The position numbers and the translations under genes are program-made. The notes beneath the pieces were generated by a model. The model did no database searches. It was given only the letters and a program-made list of their open reading frames with translations, and had not been told where the DNA came from. 12,915 bases of DNA from Actinomycetota bacterium (GTDB lineage: Bacteria > Actinomycetota > Actinomycetes > Actinomycetales > Microbacteriaceae). The stretch's first letter is position 1. Each line of letters starts with the position of its first letter. The DNA is taken from contig WLHO01000011.1 of the NCBI GenBank assembly GCA_009702645.1, positions 1-12,915 of the forward strand, written 5' to 3'. Shown piece by piece: positions 1 to 6,436 of the stretch.

Positions 1-3
1 AGC

Positions 4-801
4 CTACTTTCGGACAATCTTGATATCAGGATTAGGTTCGAAGAAAGTTCCAAGTGACTCACCGGCTAGCGTCTTAGAAACGTTATCTGCGTTGGTGATT
101 ACAACTCCGATTCCAGCTTCAGTACAGCTGGCGGCTGCCGCAACTTTTGTGATTGCCCCGCCTGTGCCAACTCCAGTGTTGGTTCCAGCAATTTCTAGAT
201 TTGCTAAGTCCATCCCAAATGCCACTCGAGGAATCAGCTTCGCCTCAGGGTTGGTAGGTGGCATGTCATACAAACCATCGACGTCACTAAGTAGCACAAG
301 CGCGTCAGCCTGAAGCAAGACAGCAACCATGGCTGCGAGTCTGTCATTGTCGCCGAAGCGAATTTCAGTCGTTGCCACGGTATCGTTCTCGTTCACGATT
401 GGCAAAGCGCGAAGCTGAAATAGTCGCTCTAACGCCTTCTTAGCGTTGTCTCGGCTCTCCTGCTTCTCAATGTCGGTAAGGGTAAGAAGTACCTGCCCCG
501 CAATGATTCCGTGACGCTCAAGAGATTTCTGGTACCTGGTTATTAGTCGAAATTGGCCGACGGCGGCCAGAGCCTGAAATGTATCAAGATCGGTTGGTTT
601 TTCATCGAAATCAAAAAGTGGCATACCAGTTGCGATTGCACCAGAAGAAACCAGCACCACCTCTGCGCCGCGTTCCATAACATTTGCCAAAGCATCAACC
701 AGCTGGTCAATCTTGCCTTCGTTTTTTCCAGTTACGGAATTCGATCCGATTTTTACAACAATTCGTTTGGCTGAAACAAGCCACTGACCGTGATCTGACA
801 C
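4..801 (-). CDS. proB: Glutamate 5-kinase, AAK domain only
   Basis: Phosphorylates L-glutamate with ATP to glutamyl-5-phosphate, the first step of proline synthesis in the cytoplasm. The 265 residues form one amino-acid-kinase domain: K17 in VVKIGS, SSGA at 52-55, NEND at 137-140, FGDND at 149-153, SDVDGLY at 172-178 and GTGG at 212-215 followed by TK. Most family members have about 365 residues with a C-terminal PUA domain; this one stops where PUA would begin, so it is a short, kinase-only form rather than a visibly broken gene. The start is GTG at 799-801, directly abutting the obg stop TAA (802-804) with no spacer, and the ribosome binding site lies inside the end of obg, so translation is probably coupled. 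proA would be expected just beyond the left edge but is not visible. Family assignment is firm. Confidence 0.96.
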   Translation of the reverse strand: MSDHGQWLVSAKRIVVKIGSNSVTGKNEGKIDQLVDALANVMERGAEVVLVSSGAIATGMPLFDFDEKPTDLDTFQALAAVGQFRLITRYQKSLERHGIIAGQVLLTLTDIEKQESRDNAKKALERLFQLRALPIVNENDTVATTEIRFGDNDRLAAMVAVLLQADALVLLSDVDGLYDMPPTNPEAKLIPRVAFGMDLANLEIAGTNTGVGTGGAITKVAAAASCTEAGIGVVITNADNVSKTLAGESLGTFFEPNPDIKIVRK

Positions 802-2325
802 TTAGTTCTTCTCCTCTAGATCATCCGGAGTTGACCAAGCGCCAGACTTTCTTTCAGTTTCCATCTTCTCGCGAAGGGCAGCTCTGGCGTCCATCATTTC
901 CAGATAGCGCTTGCGGCGCTCGACGTTTGTGCGACGATCATTCAAAGGACCAAACCTTGGGTCGGTGCCTCGCGGGCTTACAAGAAGCTCAGCTGTTGAA
1001 GCGATGGTTGGCTCCCAATCAAAAATCACACCATCTCCTGGGCCTATCACTACGGTGGAGCCATTTGATGCACCGGCTTTAAACAGCGCATTTTCAATAC
1101 CAACTTTGGCTAAACGATCAGCAAGATAGCCAACCGCTTCCTCGTTACCGAAATCAGTTTGAGCAACCCAGCGTTCTGGTTTTGCCCCGAGGATTCTAAA
1201 GAACTCCTCCACTCCGCTGAATTCGCGAACAATTTTGAAGCTGTTGTCTTCTTTCTTGGTCTGCATCAACTGAATTCTCGGGCGTGCAGGAATCTTGGCT
1301 TTCTCAAAGCGATCTGCCTCAACCAGTTTTGCCATTGCAAACTTGAGCTCTTTAAGGCCAGTGTGTGAAGCAGCCGAAACTTCAAACACTTGATAGCCAC
1401 GGGCTTCAAGTTCTGGACGAATGAACTGCGCCAGTTCTTTTCCATCTGGGATGTCGATTTTGTTTAGAGCAATTAAGGCTGGACGCTCAGTCAAAGGAGT
1501 CTGGCCTTCCGGTACCTGGTAAGCATCTAGTTCCTTTAGGACTTTGTCTAGATCAGATACAGGGTCTCGGTGTGGCTCAAGTGTTGCGCAATCAATCACG
1601 TGTAGCAAAGCAGAGCATCGCTCAACATGTCGAAGAAACTCAAGCCCAAGACCCTTACCCTCGCTGGCTCCTTCAATAAGCCCTGGAACATCGGCAATTG
1701 TGAATCTAGTTTCACCAGCTTGAACAACTCCAAGGTTTGGATGCAAGGTTGTGAATGGGTAGTCTGCAATCTTTGGTCTTGCTGCGGAAACTGCAGCAAT
1801 CAACGAGGACTTGCCAGCGGATGGATAACCAACCAGTGCAATGTCTGCAACGGTTTTTAGTTCAAGGATTACATCGCCCGACCAACCAGGAACTCCAAGC
1901 AGGGCAAAACCCGGAGCCTTACGTTTGGTACTCGATAGCGCTGCGTTTCCTAGCCCTCCGACTCCACCTTCGGCAACAACAAGCTCCATGCCCGCTTCAT
2001 CGAGATCGGCAATTACCTCGCCGTTGGATTTTTTGACGATTGTCCCAATCGGAACAGAAAGTTTGAGATCCTCGCCGTGAGCACCGTTTCTAAAATCTCC
2101 AGCTCCAGCTGCACCGTCGCCGGCCGCGCGATGAGGGTGGAAGTGATAGTCCAGAAGCGTTGTGGTGTTTGGATCCGCCAACAGTGAAATGCTTCCACCG
2201 CGTCCGCCATCAGCTCCGTCAGGTCCACCAAGTGGTTTGAATTTCTCGCGCTTTACGGATACGCAACCTTTGCCGCCGTTTCCAGCGCGTAAGTGAAGGG
2301 TCACTTGGTCAACGAATGAGACCAT
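802..2325 (-). CDS. obg: Obg/CgtA GTPase (ribosome assembly)
   Basis: Essential GTPase that binds the 50S subunit during assembly and links ribosome maturation to nucleotide and stress state. The 507 residues show the three-part family plan. The glycine-rich Obg fold covers about 1-158. The G domain has G1 GYPSAGKS at 166-173, the FTT switch at 191-193, G3 DVPG at 212-215, G4 NKID at 288-291 and G5 SAA at 317-319. The OCT domain spans roughly 355-437. A charged tail of about 65 residues follows, rich in Arg, Glu and Lys, of the kind usual in actinobacterial Obg. The ATG start has a perfect AAGGAGG six bases upstream. It sits between rpmA and proB, as in many Actinobacteria. A terminator-like hairpin lies just upstream, so its expression may depend on read-through from rplU-rpmA. 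Confidence 0.98.
   Translation of the reverse strand: MVSFVDQVTLHLRAGNGGKGCVSVKREKFKPLGGPDGADGGRGGSISLLADPNTTTLLDYHFHPHRAAGDGAAGAGDFRNGAHGEDLKLSVPIGTIVKKSNGEVIADLDEAGMELVVAEGGVGGLGNAALSSTKRKAPGFALLGVPGWSGDVILELKTVADIALVGYPSAGKSSLIAAVSAARPKIADYPFTTLHPNLGVVQAGETRFTIADVPGLIEGASEGKGLGLEFLRHVERCSALLHVIDCATLEPHRDPVSDLDKVLKELDAYQVPEGQTPLTERPALIALNKIDIPDGKELAQFIRPELEARGYQVFEVSAASHTGLKELKFAMAKLVEADRFEKAKIPARPRIQLMQTKKEDNSFKIVREFSGVEEFFRILGAKPERWVAQTDFGNEEAVGYLADRLAKVGIENALFKAGASNGSTVVIGPGDGVIFDWEPTIASTAELLVSPRGTDPRFGPLNDRRTNVERRKRYLEMMDARAALREKMETERKSGAWSTPDDLEEKN
811..817 (-). promoter_or_regulatory. Ribosome binding site of proB inside obg
   Basis: The minus strand reads AGAGGAG here, nine bases before the GTG at 801. 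It lies within the last codons of obg and supports the GTG as the true proB start. Confidence 0.75.
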
Positions 2326-2331
2326 GTTCTT

Positions 2332-2338
2332 CCTCCTT
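2332..2338 (-). promoter_or_regulatory. Strong ribosome binding site of obg
   Basis: The minus strand reads AAGGAGG, six bases before the ATG at 2325. This is a near-ideal anti-16S match and fixes the obg start. Confidence 0.85.
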
Positions 2339-2340
2339 CA

Positions 2341-2376
2341 CAAATAACTAAAGGCGAGCCGTTGGCTCGCCTTTAG
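2341..2376 (-). terminator. Terminator-like hairpin between rpmA and obg
   Basis: CTAAAGGCGAGCC (2348-2360), a three-base loop (2361-2363) and GGCTCGCCTTTAG (2364-2376) form a perfect 13-bp stem. On the minus strand it is followed by TTATTTG, a short imperfect T tract. It lies 23 bases after the rpmA stop and ends nine bases before the obg Shine-Dalgarno. The shape fits an intrinsic terminator for rplU-rpmA, but the weak T tract and a same-strand downstream gene suggest partial termination (attenuation) or an RNA processing or stability element. On the plus strand the stem is followed by an A-rich run, so it would not terminate in that direction. Confidence 0.7.
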
Positions 2377-2399
2377 TAAAAACTTTTGTCTTCCTAGAC

Positions 2400-2654
2400 T
2401 TATGCAGCCTCGACGATGTTTACTACTCGGCGGCCACCCTTGGTTCCGAATTCAACGGCACCGGCAGCTAGAGCAAACAGAGTGTCGTCCTTGCCCTTGC
2501 CAACGTTCTTTCCCGGGTGGAAGTGAGTTCCGCGCTGGCGAACAATGATTTCCCCTGCGTTTACTTCCTGACCTGAGTAGCGCTTTACGCCAAGACGCTG
2601 AGCATTGGAATCGCGACCGTTTCTGGTGGAGCTAACGCCCTTTTTGGATGCCAT
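2400..2654 (-). CDS. rpmA: 50S ribosomal protein L27
   Basis: Component of the large ribosomal subunit whose N-terminal tail reaches toward the peptidyl transferase centre. The 84-residue length is typical. The N-terminus begins [16 protein letters not shown] and the core [14 protein letters not shown] is the family signature. The tail starts directly with the mature-type sequence, without the cleavable N-terminal extension known from Firmicutes. The ATG at 2654 follows the rplU stop (2668-2670) by 13 bases. The ribosome binding site AAAGGA at 2664-2669 overlaps that stop, so the two ribosomal proteins are co-translated. A hairpin downstream may end or attenuate the transcript. Confidence 0.98.
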   Translation of the reverse strand: MASKKGVSSTRNGRDSNAQRLGVKRYSGQEVNAGEIIVRQRGTHFHPGKNVGKGKDDTLFALAAGAVEFGTKGGRRVVNIVEAA

Positions 2655-2667
2655 TTGTTCTAATCCT

Positions 2668-2976
2668 TTACTTGATCTCTAGTACTTTGACGCGAGTAAG
2701 TTCTGAACGGTGACCCTGACGCTTCTTGTATCCGGTCTTGTTCTTGTACTTCTGAATAATGATCTTTGGTCCACGAAGGTCATTTAGGACTTCAGCGGTG
2801 ACCTTTACGGCAGCAAGTGCGTTTGCGTCTGTGGTGACCTTGTCGCCGTCCACTAGCAATAGAGCTGGAAGCTGAATCTTGCCATTGGCATCGGCCTTGA
2901 TGCGGTCAAGAGTCACAATGGTGCCTACTGACACCTTCTCTTGACGGCCGCCTGCGCGAACTACTGCGAAAACCAC
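2668..2976 (-). CDS. rplU: 50S ribosomal protein L21
   Basis: Large-subunit ribosomal protein that binds 23S rRNA early in assembly. The 102-residue protein opens with [14 protein letters not shown] and contains the conserved [16 protein letters not shown] stretch of L21 near the C-terminus. The start is GTG (2974-2976) with AAAAGGT seven bases upstream at 2984-2990. It is the first gene of the rplU-rpmA-(obg-proB) group. The 66-bp gap to rne holds a good promoter candidate and a leader of about 45 nt. In that leader GGGA and TCCC segments (minus strand of 3025-3028 and 3000-3003) could pair, which may be relevant to autogenous control, though I do not recognise a known leader class. Confidence 0.98.
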   Translation of the reverse strand: MVFAVVRAGGRQEKVSVGTIVTLDRIKADANGKIQLPALLLVDGDKVTTDANALAAVKVTAEVLNDLRGPKIIIQKYKNKTGYKKRQGHRSELTRVKVLEIK

Positions 2977-3029
2977 TTGATTTACCTTTTTCTAAGTTTG
3001 GGAAGTCACCACCTGGGCAACAGCTCCCT

Positions 3030-3059
3030 AGTCTAATGGGGCTTAGGCGCCGGGGTCAA
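3030..3059 (-). promoter_or_regulatory. Candidate sigma-70-type promoter of rplU-rpmA
   Basis: The minus strand has TTGACC (3054-3059) as -35 and TAGACT (3030-3035) as -10, with an 18-bp spacer. The hexamers match the consensus at 5/6 and 4/6 positions. The -35 lies inside the last codons of rne. Transcription would begin near 3023, giving a leader of about 46 nt before the rplU GTG. This is a prediction from sequence only. Confidence 0.6.
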
Positions 3060-5130
3060 CCTTGGCCGGGCTGCTAGCCCGCCTGGGCTTGCGCTTAGCA
3101 TCAGCCTTGGAATCAGCCTTGGCCTCCGGGAGGGCATCCAGAATCCGCTCGAGAGTTGGCTCTGACTTGCCTTTGTCCCCAGAATCCTTGGCGTCCTTAT
3201 TGCCAGAACCTAGAGTCGATGCGGCGATCTTGGCAACAACGGAGTTGATCTCTGAGGCGCGCTCCGGAGTCACGACGTTGGCAACATCCATGTGTCCCTT
3301 GCGCTTTTTCTCGGGCTTACCCTCGTTTGAGCTACGAGTTCGCATAATCGGCTCATGGTGCACGATTGCTCCCCTGGCGCTGCAAACCTCACATGGCTCA
3401 CTGAAAGACTCCAAAAGCCCAAGTCCGAGCTTTTTGCGAGTCATCTGAACGAGCCCAAGTGAGGTCACTTCCGCGACCTGATGCTTGGTTCGGTCTCTTC
3501 CGAGGCACTCAATAAGCCTTCTCGAAACGAGGTCCCGATTAGATTCAAGGACCATATCAATAAAGTCCACCACAATGATTCCGCCGATGTCACGAAGCCT
3601 CAGCTGGCGAACAATTTCCTCAGCAGCTTCCAGGTTGTTCTTGGTCACGGTTTCTTCAAGATTTCCACCTGAGCCAACGAACTTCCCAGTGTTCACATCA
3701 ACCACGGTCATGGCTTCAGTGCGATCAATAACTAGCGATCCGCCAGAAGGTAGGTAGACCTTGCGCTCGAGGGCCTTGCCGATTTGCTCTCCGACGCGAT
3801 AGCGGTCAAAAATGTCTTCCTTGCCGTCGTAGATTTCAACACGGTCCATCAGATCAGGCGCAACCGACTCTAGATAGTCGGTGATTACCGCCTGAGCGTC
3901 AGGGCCAGAAATAATCATCTTCTGGAAGTCTTCATTGAAAACATCTCGAACAATCTTGACCAACAGGTCTGGCTCTGAGTGCAGAAGGGTTGGGGGCGTT
4001 GCCTTCTTAATCTTCTTCTGGATGCCATCCCATTGAGCCTGCAATCTGGCAACATCCAAGGTAAGTTGCTCTTCAGTTGCCCCTTCGGCGGCGGTTCGAA
4101 CAATAACGCTTGCTTCTTCCGGCACGATGTCCTTCAAAATCTTCTTGAGGCGAACGCGCTCGGACTCTGGCAGCTTTCTTGATATTCCATTCATGTTGCC
4201 GTTTGGAACATAAACCACATAGCGACCAGGAAGTGATACCTGAGAAGTCAGTCTTGCTCCCTTTTGACCAACTGAGTCTTTGGTGACCTGAACTAGAAGG
4301 GTGTCGCCGGATTTCAAAGCAAGTTCAATCTTTCGAGGCTGACCGTCTAGACCGTCCGCTTCCCAGTTGACTTCACCGGAATACAAAACCGCATTTCTGC
4401 CGCGGCCGATGTCAACGAAGGCCGCTTCCATTGAAGGAAGAACGTTTTGAACTTTACCTAGGTAAACATTGCCAATCAGTGAGCCGTCTTGGGTCTGAGC
4501 AACATAATGCTCAACCAAAACCTTGTCTTCGAGAACACAAAGCTGAATCTTGTCGTCTTTGGAGCGAACCAGCATCATGCGATCAACCGATTCACGACGA
4601 GCTAAGAACTCAGTTTCTGTGATGGTCTGGCGTCTTCGACCGGCGTCGCGTCCGTCTCTGCGGCGCTGCTTCTTAGCTTCAAGTCTGGTGGAGCCCTTAA
4701 CGCGCTGCGGCTCATTACTTGGCTCTTTGGGTGCACGAGGTGTTCGTACCTTCACAACCACATTCGGAGCATCTGGATTTACATCAATTGGCTCGCCAGC
4801 GCGACGACGTGAACGCCTACGAAGGTGTGACTCGGATTCGGGCTCGTTGCCTTTTTTCGAAGCGCCCTTTTTGCGAGGCTCTACCGCAGGTAGATCTGGT
4901 GCCTTGAAAATTAATGAGGTTGCACTAAGTGCAGGAGCACTCTTGCCCGCCTCTGGCTTTTTTGCCTTTGCGGTTTCTTGCGGCTCTGACTTCTTGGCTA
5001 AATCTTTTTTGTCGACTGCCTTCTTTGCTGCCTTTTCTGGCGCAGCCTTGGCGTCTTTGCGGTCAGGTTTCTTGACTAACTTTTTTGCAGCTTTATCAGC
5101 TTTTGCTGATTCATCTTTTTCTTTCACCAT
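3043..5130 (-). CDS. rne: Ribonuclease E/G family endoribonuclease
   Basis: Endonuclease that cuts single-stranded AU-rich RNA in mRNA decay and in rRNA and tRNA maturation. The 695 residues comprise a basic, low-complexity N-terminal extension (about 1-170; Lys/Ala-rich, then Arg clusters at 104-110 and 155-167), an S1-type RNA-binding region near 215-300, and the RNase E/G catalytic core. The likely metal-binding aspartates are D478 (DVNTGK) and D522 (VVDFIDM). A Zn-link CxxC follows at C580/C583, then a charged tail of about 100 residues. Extensions on both sides of the core fit the actinobacterial form, where they are thought to scaffold partners and RNA. The ATG is preceded immediately by an in-frame TAA (5131-5133), so no longer protein is possible. 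A modest GGAG lies ten bases upstream. The rplU promoter overlaps its 3' end. Confidence 0.96.
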   Translation of the reverse strand: MVKEKDESAKADKAAKKLVKKPDRKDAKAAPEKAAKKAVDKKDLAKKSEPQETAKAKKPEAGKSAPALSATSLIFKAPDLPAVEPRKKGASKKGNEPESESHLRRRSRRRAGEPIDVNPDAPNVVVKVRTPRAPKEPSNEPQRVKGSTRLEAKKQRRRDGRDAGRRRQTITETEFLARRESVDRMMLVRSKDDKIQLCVLEDKVLVEHYVAQTQDGSLIGNVYLGKVQNVLPSMEAAFVDIGRGRNAVLYSGEVNWEADGLDGQPRKIELALKSGDTLLVQVTKDSVGQKGARLTSQVSLPGRYVVYVPNGNMNGISRKLPESERVRLKKILKDIVPEEASVIVRTAAEGATEEQLTLDVARLQAQWDGIQKKIKKATPPTLLHSEPDLLVKIVRDVFNEDFQKMIISGPDAQAVITDYLESVAPDLMDRVEIYDGKEDIFDRYRVGEQIGKALERKVYLPSGGSLVIDRTEAMTVVDVNTGKFVGSGGNLEETVTKNNLEAAEEIVRQLRLRDIGGIIVVDFIDMVLESNRDLVSRRLIECLGRDRTKHQVAEVTSLGLVQMTRKKLGLGLLESFSEPCEVCSARGAIVHHEPIMRTRSSNEGKPEKKRKGHMDVANVVTPERASEINSVVAKIAASTLGSGNKDAKDSGDKGKSEPTLERILDALPEAKADSKADAKRKPRRASSPAKVDPGA

Positions 5131-5156
5131 TTAAGGTGCACTCCAAGCCCCCGGTT

Positions 5157-5179
5157 GGCCAAAGCCCACACGCTTGGCC
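5157..5179 (-). repeat. Stem-loop in the rne leader
   Basis: GGCCAAAGC (5157-5165) and GCTTGGCC (5172-5179) pair over 8 bp with one bulged base and a six-base loop. The element lies 12 bases upstream of the rne Shine-Dalgarno, so on rne mRNA it could affect ribosome access or act as a recognition site for RNase E itself. The pairing is visible; the function is inferred. Confidence 0.45.
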
Positions 5180-5292
5180 GGTATTCTGGCTCTAAATCCT
5201 TATCAGCGACTTTTGCCACCGACTAAACCTTTTTAGTTGCGAGTCATTGCTGTCACGTCGCCCTGCCAGCTGCCCGATGGGTCTTATGCCTT

Positions 5293-5338
5293 GGAGCCAA
5301 ATGCTCGATAAACCTTTTAAGCGGGAGGATGTGGCTCC
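5293..5338. repeat. Inverted repeat GGAGCCA/TGGCTCC
   Basis: Perfect 7-bp arms at 5293-5299 and 5332-5338 are separated by 32 bases. It could be the base of an RNA stem in either transcript or a pair of protein-binding half-sites. Arms this short can arise by chance. Confidence 0.3.
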
Positions 5339-5408
5339 CATTTGCTTACCTAATAAGTATTACACCAAAAGGCACAAACAGGCTGAATCGCCGTGGAATA
5401 CTTGAGAT

Positions 5409-6026
5409 ATGAGCGTTGAAACAAGCCAGAAAGCCCTTATCGGTGGCACAAAATCGCTTGCGTGGATGCTAATCACAGGCGGGGCAATTGGATGGATCGG
5501 GGCACTTGCCTTAACAATTGAGCGGCTTAATGTTGCCGCCAACCCGGACGCGGTTTTGAGCTGTGACATCAGCCCCTTTATTTCCTGTAAGTCTGTGATG
5601 CTAACCGAGCAAGCTGCGCTTCTTGGCTTTCCAAATTCTCTGATTGGGTTGGCTGTTTTCGTGGTGCCAATACTGATCGGTTTTGCAATCCTGGCAGGCG
5701 CAAAATTTGCCAAATGGTTCTGGCTCCTGTTCACGCTTGGAATGATCGGTGGATTCTTATTCGTGGCTTGGTTGTTTAGTCAGAGCCTGTTTGTTATCGG
5801 GGCGCTTTGCCCCTACTGCATGGTTGCCTGGACTGGCATGATTCCGATGTTTTGGAAGCAGTTCTTGTTCTCAGCACGAGAGGGAATTCTTCCTGTTCCC
5901 CTGAAGACCGTTGGCTTCTTTGTGGCAGCATATGACTGGCACTGGTTGTTTTCTTTTGCAACCTTCGGCGCAATGTTTACTGCAACTATTTGGCGCTTTT
6001 GGGATTTGTGGCCAAGCCTTTTTTAG
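5409..6026 (+). CDS. Vitamin K epoxide reductase (VKOR) family protein
   Basis: Integral membrane enzyme expected to re-oxidise a DsbA-like thiol oxidase and pass the electrons to menaquinone, supporting disulfide formation outside the cytoplasm. The 205 residues have about five membrane segments (near 16-36, 73-95, 102-126, 128-148 and 165-190). The loop cysteines are C52 and C60, a GFPNSLIGL motif lies at 73-81, and the active-site pair C134-PY-C137 is intact. There is no fused thioredoxin domain, so a separate DsbA-like partner must be encoded elsewhere. An in-frame TGA at 5403-5405 makes the ATG at 5409 the first possible start; the ribosome binding site is poor (GGAA about ten bases upstream). 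It is the only plus-strand gene within an otherwise minus-strand conserved block. Its TAG stop overlaps the ndk stop on the other strand. Confidence 0.92.
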   Translation: MSVETSQKALIGGTKSLAWMLITGGAIGWIGALALTIERLNVAANPDAVLSCDISPFISCKSVMLTEQAALLGFPNSLIGLAVFVVPILIGFAILAGAKFAKWFWLLFTLGMIGGFLFVAWLFSQSLFVIGALCPYCMVAWTGMIPMFWKQFLFSAREGILPVPLKTVGFFVAAYDWHWLFSFATFGAMFTATIWRFWDLWPSLF

Positions 6027-6436
6027 CTAAACCAGATTCCAAGCTCGCGATTTGCCGACTCAGCAGAGTCTGATCCGTGGACTAAGTTCTTCTGAACCTT
6101 CTCGCCCCAGTCACGTGCTAGATCTCCCCTGATGGTTCCAGGAGCTGCGGTTGTTGGGTCGGTTGTTCCAGCCAATGACCTAAAGCCTTCAATCACACGC
6201 TCGCCTTCAACTCGCAAAGCAACGATTGGTCCCGACGACATGAATTCAATCAAAGGCGCGTAAAAAGGCTTACCCTCGTGCTCAGCGTAATGAGCTGCGA
6301 GTTGCGCTGCGGTAGGTGTGAGCATCTTGAGGCCTGTAATCAGGTATCCCTTTTGCTCAATCCGTCGAATAATTTCTCCGCTGAGTGATCGCGCAACGCC
6401 ATCTGGCTTGATAAGAACTAGTGTCTGCTCTTTCAT
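6023..6436 (-). CDS. ndk: Nucleoside diphosphate kinase
   Basis: Transfers the gamma phosphate of ATP to other NDPs and dNDPs through a phosphohistidine, balancing nucleotide pools. The 137-residue length is normal for the compact bacterial enzyme. K10 lies in TLVLIKPDGV. The catalytic H120 lies in NLVHGSDS, followed by SAESANRE, the family signature. The conserved FYAPLIEFMSSGPIVAL segment lies at 58-74. The ATG (6434-6436) overlaps the TGA of the upstream DUF4233 gene by four bases (ATGA), with GAAGGCGG six bases upstream, so translation is coupled. It is last in the ileS-folC-DUF4233-ndk group. The TAA at 6023-6025 overlaps the VKOR stop and no terminator hairpin is visible after it. Confidence 0.98.
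   Translation of the reverse strand: MKEQTLVLIKPDGVARSLSGEIIRRIEQKGYLITGLKMLTPTAAQLAAHYAEHEGKPFYAPLIEFMSSGPIVALRVEGERVIEGFRSLAGTTDPTTAAPGTIRGDLARDWGEKVQKNLVHGSDSAESANRELGIWFS

Larger units (their letters stand above)
5131..5408. other. Divergent rne/VKOR intergenic control region
   Basis: This 278-bp gap between two divergently read genes contains no convincing small gene. Visible elements are a stem-loop at 5157-5179 just upstream of the rne ribosome binding site, a 6-bp AT-rich palindrome (ACTAAA/TTTAGT) at 5222-5237, the 10-mer TAAACCTTTT twice (5224-5233 and 5309-5318), and a 7-bp inverted repeat at 5293-5338. An AT-rich core at about 5340-5375 is the likely site of promoters. One weak minus-strand pair is TTGTGC (5372-5377) and TATTAG (5350-5355) with 16 bp between; if used, rne would have a leader of roughly 210 nt. 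I do not recognise a known riboswitch here. Confidence 0.5.

Noticed and set aside
684..1082. A 132-codon plus-strand open frame spanning the proB-obg junction
   Set aside because: It is antisense to two well-supported genes and its translation has no recognisable features.
4550..5134. A 194-codon plus-strand open frame opposite the 5' part of rne
   Set aside because: It is antisense to the low-complexity Lys/Ala/Arg-rich extension of RNase E, whose codons give long stop-free frames on the other strand. The product is low-complexity Ser/Ala/Phe and resembles nothing known.
5131..5408. Known riboswitch or ncRNA in the rne/VKOR gap
   Set aside because: I looked for cobalamin, SAM, ydaO-like and 6C-type signatures and saw none; only short repeats and stems are present.
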